Source: DASWUZ01 sp036401375
GTDB lineage: Bacteria > Acidobacteriota > Terriglobia > Terriglobales > Acidobacteriaceae
DNA length: 30,008 bases
Direction: 5' to 3'
Assembly (NCBI GenBank): GCA_036401375.1
Contig: DASWVB010000014.1
Span: 1-30,008 of the forward strand
The translations under genes and the position numbers were made by a program. Position 1 is the first letter of the stretch; each line of letters starts with the position of its first letter. This document shows, piece by piece, positions 24,621-30,008 of this stretch. Under the pieces are notes generated by a model. It had not been told where the DNA came from and did no database searches. It was given only the letters and a program-made list of their open reading frames with translations.

Positions 24621-25910
24621 ATGAAGTTGAGCAAACCGGGCCGTATTATTCTGGCCCTACTCGTAACGCTAGGCGTAAGTCTTGGAATTACCTCCTGCAC
24701 CAGCGACTTCACCATCGGCTACCTGTATGTGACCGGCACGACTGCCAACAATACAAGTCAGACTTCGGGCGAGGTAACGGGCTACAAGATCAGCAACAAC
24801 ACAGGGGCTCTCACCACGGTTCCAGGCTCCCCTTTTGGCAGCGGCGGCGAGAACCCAAAGCGGGCCCTGGTCTACAGTAAGACGGGGCATTTCCTCTACG
24901 TGCTCAACCAGGGAGATTTGACGACGGGGCTGGGCGGCGGAGTGTCGCTGTTCTTCATCGGCGGTGCGGGTAATTTGAGCTTCCAGAGCACCTTCAGCAG
25001 CCAGGGAACGAGCCCTCAGACGATCGTCTCCGATGCTACGGGAAGCCACCTTTACGTGGTGGACCAGTATGCGCCAACTTCCGTTACGCCGTGTGTAGGC
25101 CCCGATGGAGTAGCTCATCCTGTGGGTGCGGTTACGGTGTTCACGGTCGATCCCAATACCGGCCGACTCTCGCTCGTAATCAACACCGAGAACACTAACC
25201 TTACTTACTTCCCGGTTGGATGCTTCCCGATCGACGCGGCCATTGCTCAGGGATTCCTTTATGTGGCCGAGAGAGGCACCGCTGCGACCTCTGACTCGCA
25301 ATCTGTCTTTGTCTACTCCGCGACGAGCAACGGTCAGCTCATCCTTACGTCCAACTCCACGCTGTCGACCAATGCGAAAGACCTGACGGCCATTTCCACG
25401 GACGGCAACAACGTCTACCTGCTAGACGCCGGCGCGAACCCCACCTCGCCGTCGAATGCGAGCTACATTCTGCCTTACGTGGCGGGCGGATCTGGCGGAG
25501 CGCTCGCAGCCGCGCCCGGCGGAATCGTGCTCAACGATCCGACCGTGCAGAACCCGGTGGCCCTGCTGGTCGAGTCGGGCACTCATAACTTTATCTACGT
25601 TGCCAACGCGGGTCCTGACCTCAGCACGGCCGGCTCGAGCTCCAGCAGCGCGATCAGCGCCTTCAATCGGCAGGCGGGGCAGCTGACTTTGTTTACTGCT
25701 GACGAGCCGTTCCCCAGCGGGTCCTCTCCGCGTTGTATCGTTGAAGATCCGTCAAATCAGTACATCTACACGGCCAATCACGATAGCAACAACGTCACCG
25801 GCCACCTGCTGGATACGCAGCACGGTACCCTCAGACCCTTGCGGCACGCGACCACTTTCGAGGCTGGAGGCAATCCCACGTGGTGCGTGACGGCGGGGAG
25901 AGCGCAATGA
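24621..25910 (+). CDS. Beta-propeller (YVTN/lactonase-type) lipoprotein, copy 1
   Basis: The 429-residue protein has a lipoprotein signal (MKLSKPGRIILALLVTLGV..., lipobox ITSC, lipidated Cys29) and then repeated blades. These contain strands such as YLYVTGT, FLYVLNQ, HLYVVDQ, FLYVAERG, NFIYVANAG and YIYTANHDSNNV, typical of a seven-bladed propeller of the YVTN/6-phosphogluconolactonase type. No active site can be shown, and such proteins may act in binding. ATG 24621 has AAGGAAG just upstream and starts the signal peptide; ATG 24600 is in frame but spoils it. It is followed after 186 bases by a paralogue, so the pair looks like an old tandem duplication. Confidence 0.85.
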   Translation: MKLSKPGRIILALLVTLGVSLGITSCTSDFTIGYLYVTGTTANNTSQTSGEVTGYKISNNTGALTTVPGSPFGSGGENPKRALVYSKTGHFLYVLNQGDLTTGLGGGVSLFFIGGAGNLSFQSTFSSQGTSPQTIVSDATGSHLYVVDQYAPTSVTPCVGPDGVAHPVGAVTVFTVDPNTGRLSLVINTENTNLTYFPVGCFPIDAAIAQGFLYVAERGTAATSDSQSVFVYSATSNGQLILTSNSTLSTNAKDLTAISTDGNNVYLLDAGANPTSPSNASYILPYVAGGSGGALAAAPGGIVLNDPTVQNPVALLVESGTHNFIYVANAGPDLSTAGSSSSSAISAFNRQAGQLTLFTADEPFPSGSSPRCIVEDPSNQYIYTANHDSNNVTGHLLDTQHGTLRPLRHATTFEAGGNPTWCVTAGRAQ

Positions 25911-26033
25911 CGGCAGGTCACTTTCAAATGCAAGAGGTGGCTCCGGAAGATGTTTGTGGTTGCCACCGGCACTCCCTGAGCGAAGTAGCCTAAGGCTGCT
26001 CAAGCTCTCACCAATAATCGGGAGAGATCCCCC

Positions 26034-26096
26034 ACAGTTTGACTGCAACGTCGCAGCCCGGAGCCGGGCAAGAGCGGCTCAGGACGAAGGAAGCGC
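26034..26096 (+). promoter_or_regulatory. Two-hairpin leader of the second beta-propeller lipoprotein
   Basis: ACAGTTT (26034-26040) is followed by CTGC (26043-26046) paired with GCAG (26053-26056), a GC hairpin CCCG/CGGG (26057-26060 with 26065-26068), and AGGACGAAGGAAGCGC before the ATG. Stem bases differ from the first copy but the layout is the same. Confidence 0.48.
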
Positions 26097-27305
26097 ATGA
26101 AGTTGAGCAATTTAGGCCGCGTGGTGCTGGCCTCCGCGATATCCGCCGGTATGGCATTCAGCATCATTGCTTGCGGCGTTAGCCACACCGTCGACTACGT
26201 ATTCGTTACCGCGTCGAAGGGCAACACGTCGGGTATCGGGGAGATATCCGCGTACCGCGTGGATTCGCAATCCGGGGCTCTCAGCAATGTGCCGGATTCG
26301 CCTTTCCTCTCGGGAGGCCGGAATCCGGTCGCCGAGGTCACGACGCCCGACGGAAGTACGCTTTATGTCGCAAATGAACTCGACAACACCATTGTTCAGT
26401 TCAAGATCGGCAGCGACGGCAAGCTCTACCCGACGAGCACGGTGAATACTCCGGGCTCTGAGCCGATGGCGCTCGCGGTCAGCCCGAGTGGCAAGTACCT
26501 CTTCGTGCTCGATAGCTTTCAGCCGCACAACCCCGTCTACACGGACCTGAACCCGGGGCCGGGCGGCATTATCGTCTACCCGATCGGTACGGCCGGAGCC
26601 CTTGGGAGCCCCGTAGCCAATGGCAACCAGAGCTTCTGGCCACTGCCCTTCAGTCCTGCCGGTGCAGCCGTATCACCGAATGGAAACACCGTCTTTGTGG
26701 TCAGCAAGTCCGGCAGCGTACCCGGCACCAACGGCGTGGTCACCGCTTATACGGTTGGCTCTGATGGAACCCTTACCACCGTTGGTGGAAGCCCCTTTGC
26801 TGCGGGAACTACGCCCAACGCGATCGCGGCCGATCCTACCGGACGCTTTATCTTTGTCACTGACGGGGCCTCGAACCAGCTACTCAGCTATGGGGTAACC
26901 TTGACCGGGAGTATCGTGCCGAATGTCAACGGACCAACGGCTACCGGTGGTTTGCCGGACGCGGTTACCGTCGACCCGCGAGGCGCCTTTCTCTACGTAG
27001 CCAACTATAACGATCCCAGCGTCATGGCCTTTGCCATCAACCCCGCGACCGGAGAGGTATCGGCCGTGGCTACCAATGGTACCTACGCCACGCAACCCGG
27101 ACCCAATTGCGTGCTCGTCGAGCCTGCACTCGGAAAGTACCTATACGTATCGAACTTCCTGGATCCCACAGTTACTGGATTGCAGATCAACACAACCACC
27201 GGCGGCATTATCGCGACCCAGGGACCGGAGTACAAGGCCACCGCTCAGCCGACCTGCGTAGCTGCTGTACCGCATGGTAACCATGCCACCCAGCACGTGC
27301 AGTAG
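26097..27305 (+). CDS. Beta-propeller (YVTN/lactonase-type) lipoprotein, copy 2
   Basis: The 402-residue protein begins MKLSNLGRVVLASAISAGM, almost the same start as copy 1, and has a lipobox IIAC (Cys26). Blades follow with TLYVANELDNTIVQF, YLFVLDSF, TVFVVSKSG, FIFVTDGASNQLLSYG, FLYVANYNDPSVMAF and YLYVSNFLDPTV. The strand spacing suits a seven-bladed propeller with a likely outer-membrane or periplasmic anchor. No catalytic residues can be claimed. The promoter is not clear. It ends before a strong terminator shared with recG on the other strand. Confidence 0.87.
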   Translation: MKLSNLGRVVLASAISAGMAFSIIACGVSHTVDYVFVTASKGNTSGIGEISAYRVDSQSGALSNVPDSPFLSGGRNPVAEVTTPDGSTLYVANELDNTIVQFKIGSDGKLYPTSTVNTPGSEPMALAVSPSGKYLFVLDSFQPHNPVYTDLNPGPGGIIVYPIGTAGALGSPVANGNQSFWPLPFSPAGAAVSPNGNTVFVVSKSGSVPGTNGVVTAYTVGSDGTLTTVGGSPFAAGTTPNAIAADPTGRFIFVTDGASNQLLSYGVTLTGSIVPNVNGPTATGGLPDAVTVDPRGAFLYVANYNDPSVMAFAINPATGEVSAVATNGTYATQPGPNCVLVEPALGKYLYVSNFLDPTVTGLQINTTTGGIIATQGPEYKATAQPTCVAAVPHGNHATQHVQ

Positions 27306-27326
27306 CTCGAGCTTCTTGTCTCACCG

Positions 27327-27358
27327 AAGGGGCGCAGCGTTCCGCTGCGCCCCTTTCC
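27327..27358. terminator. Bidirectional terminator between copy 2 and recG
   Basis: AAGGGGCGCAGCG (27327-27339) and CGCTGCGCCCCTT (27343-27355) form a perfect 13-base-pair stem around TTC. A/T tails are short on both sides. It can end both convergent genes. Confidence 0.8.
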
Positions 27359-27420
27359 GCGTGATCCCGGGTTTCGTGCTGCAAGAGTGTCCGAACGTGG
27401 AAGCGCGTCAGCAAGAGACC

Positions 27421-29790
27421 TCAACCGGCCTCAACGAGACCGTAACGGCGCTGCCAGGCAAGGCGCAGTCGCGCCCACACCTGCGCCTTTTCATCGTCTG
27501 AAGCACCCGCTCCTGAGTTCTGGACAAAGCTAGTCGCCTCCTCCTTCGCCAGTTCCAGCAACTTCCGGTCACGCAGCAGGTTGGCGACCCGGAACTCCGG
27601 CATACCTGCCTGCTTTGTACCAAAGAACTCGCCAGGCCCGCGAAGTTGCAGGTCCAGCTCTGCCAACTCAAATCCGTCCTGCGTTCGCACCATCGCCGCC
27701 AGACGCTCCTCACCCTGGGGCGAGACGGCGCCTCCGGTCAGCAGGATGCAATATGACCGGGCAGCCCCCCGGCCTACCCGCCCACGAAGCTGGTGCAGCT
27801 GCGCCATGCCAAACCGCTCCGCATGCTCGATCACCATGACCGTGGCGTTGGGGACATCGACGCCAACTTCAATGACCGTGGTGGCGATGAGCACCTGAAT
27901 CTCTCCGCGCTGAAAGCGGGCCATGACCACCTCTTTTTCGTCGGCGTCGAGGCGACCGTGCAACAGGCCAACTTTGAACTCGGCCAGTTCACCGCTGCGC
28001 AGGCTCTCAAACATGCTTACAGCAGACTTCAGAGTGGGCTTCTCGGTCGGAAAGAGCGACGGCGGCTTGGGATTCTTCTTTGCCGTGGTTTTCGAACTGC
28101 TGGTCTTCACGGAGATTCCGGAGGAGTCGGTGGCTGGGTTCTGGCCCGCACCTTGTGCCGAGTTGGGGGCGGAGCGACGACTCGGCGCAGTGCTCCCCTG
28201 ATCGGATTTCTGTTCCGGTTCGGCCGGGGCGAAGTCCAGCTCGGGCTGGTCATCCCGGTTGCCCTCGATCACCGGATAGACGACATATGCCTGGTGGCCG
28301 CCCGCAACCTGCTTGCGCACAAAGGCCCATACCTCGGCTGAGCGCTGGTCGGGAAGGCGACGCGTCACGATAGGGGTGCGGCCGGGGGGGAGTTCGTCGA
28401 GCACGCTGAGATCGAGGTCGCCGTAGAGGGAGAGCGCCAGCGTTCGCGGAATAGGGGTCGCGGTCATGACGAGCACGTCGGGCTCTCCGCGCTCTGTCCC
28501 GTCTGCGTTCGGCTTCCTGATCATGCGGAAGCGCTGCATCACGCCGAATCGATGCTGTTCATCGACCACGACGAGGCCCAGGTTGGCAAAGTCGACCTTT
28601 TCCTCGATGAGGGCGTGCGTGCCGATGACGAGGTTGGCCTCGCCGCGGAAGATGCGTCCCCGCGCGGAGCGCTTGCGGTCCTCGTCGAGAGAGCCGGTCA
28701 GGAGGGTGACCTGGTAGCGCTTCGGAGAGCGCTCCAGCAGCTTGCGCGCTCCCAAATAATGCTGCGTTGCAAGGATCTCGGTGGGGGCCATCAGCGCTGC
28801 CTGGTAGCCGTTCTCAATGGCGATCAGCATGGCCTGGAGAGCCACAATCGTCTTGCCTGAGCCTACATCCCCCTGGAGCAGGCGACGCATGGGGCCTGGG
28901 CGGCGCATGTCGGCCACGATTTCGCCGAGCGCGCGCTTCTGAGCCGCTGTCGGGTGAAAGGGCAACACCTGGCGAATGGCCTCGCGGACCGCCGTATTGG
29001 TCTCAAAGGCGATTCCGACCCGCTCTTTAAAACGCCGCCGTTTGAGCTCGAGGCCAAGCTCGAGGTAGAAGAGCTCCTCGAAGATCAGGCGCCGGTGGGC
29101 GGGTGTCGAGAACTCCTGGAGTTGTGTGATAGGTGTACCGGCGACGGGGAAGTGGACGCTGCGGATTGCGTCCTCCCGGGCCGGCAGCTTGAGCCTGTCG
29201 AGCAACTCAGCCGGCAGTGTCTCGGGGATGCTGCTTTTCAGCTCTTCGAGCAGATCGTAGATGACGCGGCGCGTCCATCGGGAGGCCAGCTTGCTGCCGC
29301 CGAGCGACTCGTAGACGGGCGTGATGCGGCCTACTTCGAGCAGCCTGGACTGTTCAGCGTTCGGATCATCATCATGGTCATCGGGCAGCAGCTCAAACTG
29401 CGGCTGGATCATCTTGAACCCCGGCCGGGAGCGGGAGGGCTCGACCTTTCCGTAGAGCGCGATCATCTGCCCCGATTTGAACTTGTCTTTCAAGTAGGCG
29501 CCGTGAAACCACATGCACTTGATCGAGCTGAGGCCCTGGCCGACGGTCAGCTCGAAGATGGGCATGCTGCGGGTGCGCAGCAGCGTCGACCCGCGCACCT
29601 CGCCAATGACGCTGGCCATCTCGCCGGCCTGCAGCTGGTCGAGCGGGCTGGGGTGCAGGCGATCTTCGTAGCGAAAAGGGAGGTGGTAGAGCAGGTCTTC
29701 GACGGTGGTGACGCCCTTTTCGGCGAGCGTCTCAGCGATTCTTGGGCCGACGCCTTTGACAAACTTGATGGGAGTATCGAAAGCCAGCAC
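27421..29790 (-). CDS. recG: ATP-dependent DNA helicase RecG
   Basis: RecG reverses stalled forks and migrates branched DNA. The 789-residue protein has the N-terminal wedge domain (IKFVKGVGPRIAETL, LLYHLPFRYEDR), Walker A GDVGSGKT at residues 307-314, DEQH at 410-413 in VVVDEQHRFGV, TATPIPRTLAL, then ATTVIEVGVDVPNATVM, and QLRGRVGRG near the C-terminus. It is about 100 residues longer than the usual 690. Most of the surplus is a Ser/Pro/Lys/Glu-rich insert at about residues 510-585 between YVVYPVIE and LKSAVSMFESL, in the second motor domain. GTG 29790 is the start; a ribosome site is not obvious. It converges with the lipoprotein gene at 27305. Confidence 0.95.
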   Translation of the reverse strand: MLAFDTPIKFVKGVGPRIAETLAEKGVTTVEDLLYHLPFRYEDRLHPSPLDQLQAGEMASVIGEVRGSTLLRTRSMPIFELTVGQGLSSIKCMWFHGAYLKDKFKSGQMIALYGKVEPSRSRPGFKMIQPQFELLPDDHDDDPNAEQSRLLEVGRITPVYESLGGSKLASRWTRRVIYDLLEELKSSIPETLPAELLDRLKLPAREDAIRSVHFPVAGTPITQLQEFSTPAHRRLIFEELFYLELGLELKRRRFKERVGIAFETNTAVREAIRQVLPFHPTAAQKRALGEIVADMRRPGPMRRLLQGDVGSGKTIVALQAMLIAIENGYQAALMAPTEILATQHYLGARKLLERSPKRYQVTLLTGSLDEDRKRSARGRIFRGEANLVIGTHALIEEKVDFANLGLVVVDEQHRFGVMQRFRMIRKPNADGTERGEPDVLVMTATPIPRTLALSLYGDLDLSVLDELPPGRTPIVTRRLPDQRSAEVWAFVRKQVAGGHQAYVVYPVIEGNRDDQPELDFAPAEPEQKSDQGSTAPSRRSAPNSAQGAGQNPATDSSGISVKTSSSKTTAKKNPKPPSLFPTEKPTLKSAVSMFESLRSGELAEFKVGLLHGRLDADEKEVVMARFQRGEIQVLIATTVIEVGVDVPNATVMVIEHAERFGMAQLHQLRGRVGRGAARSYCILLTGGAVSPQGEERLAAMVRTQDGFELAELDLQLRGPGEFFGTKQAGMPEFRVANLLRDRKLLELAKEEATSFVQNSGAGASDDEKAQVWARLRLAWQRRYGLVEAG
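28036..28263 (-). other. Low-complexity insert inside recG
   Basis: In-frame codons for about 76 residues, rich in Ser, Pro, Lys, Gln and Glu, break an otherwise conserved helicase segment between VYPVIE and LKSAVSMF. The frame is kept on both sides, so the gene is not disrupted. Confidence 0.7.
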
Positions 29791-29829
29791 AGATGCGATG
29801 CTACCAGCCCCTACCTATAGCTGTTCCCG

Positions 29830-29895
29830 CGGGACGGGCCGGCATTGCTGGGCGGCTGACCGCCTCAATGGGTCATCGAGGGTGCCGGCGTCCCG
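29830..29895. repeat. Imperfect inverted repeat near the right edge
   Basis: CGGGAC/GTCCCG and GCCGGCA/TGCCGGC pair between 29830-29844 and 29883-29895 with a two-base bulge and a 38-base loop. Its role is unknown. Confidence 0.3.
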
Positions 29896-30008
29896 TCCGA
29901 CCAATTGCTTGCCAGAACGAAGAAAGTAGTCACTCGTAGTTGCGGGTCATATGCGGCCATGACGGGTGAGCCGGGCAGATTAGCACCCCAGCTCTTCCGG
30001 GCATCCCC
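29865..30008 (-). CDS. Possible 3' end of a gene running off the right edge
   Basis: A minus-strand frame open from the window edge ends at TGA 29867-29865 after 47 codons (with the stretch MAAYDPQLRVTTFFVLASN). No family is recognised and no start is visible, so it may be a chance open frame. The gap from here to recG (29791-29864) holds nothing else. Confidence 0.2.
   Translation of the reverse strand, partial: GDARKSWGANLPGSPVMAAYDPQLRVTTFFVLASNWSDGTPAPSMTH

Noticed and set aside
28954..29820. 288-codon plus-strand frame opposite recG
   Set aside because: It is a shadow of the conserved RecG N-terminal half.

Overview
The window reads as a chromosomal segment of an Acidobacteriota bacterium, most likely family Acidobacteriaceae. 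That placement is inferred from protein style: tandem YVTN-type beta-propeller lipoproteins, a Gly/Pro-rich orphan TonB, a short EF-Ts, an S2 with an acidic Ala/Pro tail, and GC-rich coding with many TTG and GTG starts. No rRNA or tRNA gene is present to confirm it.

Layout. At the far left (1-546, minus strand) lie a partial unrecognised gene and a frameshifted small gene joined to it by an ATGA overlap. A metabolic block follows: an E1-alpha 2-oxoacid dehydrogenase subunit and argJ (both minus), then an orphan ABC ATPase and a small membrane protein (both plus). From about 4960 to 5310 there is no ordinary gene, but there is a promoter, a strong but possibly sequestered ribosome binding site, an 18-codon Cys-containing ORF and a good terminator. 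A visibly more A/T-rich island (5320-7027) holds a back-to-back restriction-modification pair: a NotI-family endonuclease and a D12-class (Dam-like) adenine methyltransferase.

The translation cluster rplM-rpsI-rpsB-tsf (7331-10045) has its own promoter and ends at a 16-bp perfect terminator. Two broken gene remnants (a Uma2-type and an alpha/beta-hydrolase C-terminus) lie between tsf and pyrH, where many bacteria have an uninterrupted operon. pyrH is followed by an acyltransferase instead of frr, and that gene's 5' end looks frameshifted.

The second half is largely cell-envelope and carbon genes. On the minus strand are a small outer-membrane barrel protein, an M48-like lipobox-free secreted protein whose HExxH motif has become FQxxH, and a TonB protein. 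galE and acsA follow on the plus strand, then a membrane-anchored SH3-like protein (minus). Next come an MlaD-type MCE protein with five exact 34-residue repeats, an M13 metallopeptidase, and two paralogous beta-propeller lipoproteins with matching two-hairpin leaders. recG (minus), carrying a disordered insertion of about 76 residues in its helicase half, closes the window.

The candidates most worth following are the NotI/Dam-type restriction-modification island, the small structured transcript beside it, the duplicated leader motif in front of the two lipoproteins, and the predicted catalytically dead M48 homologue.
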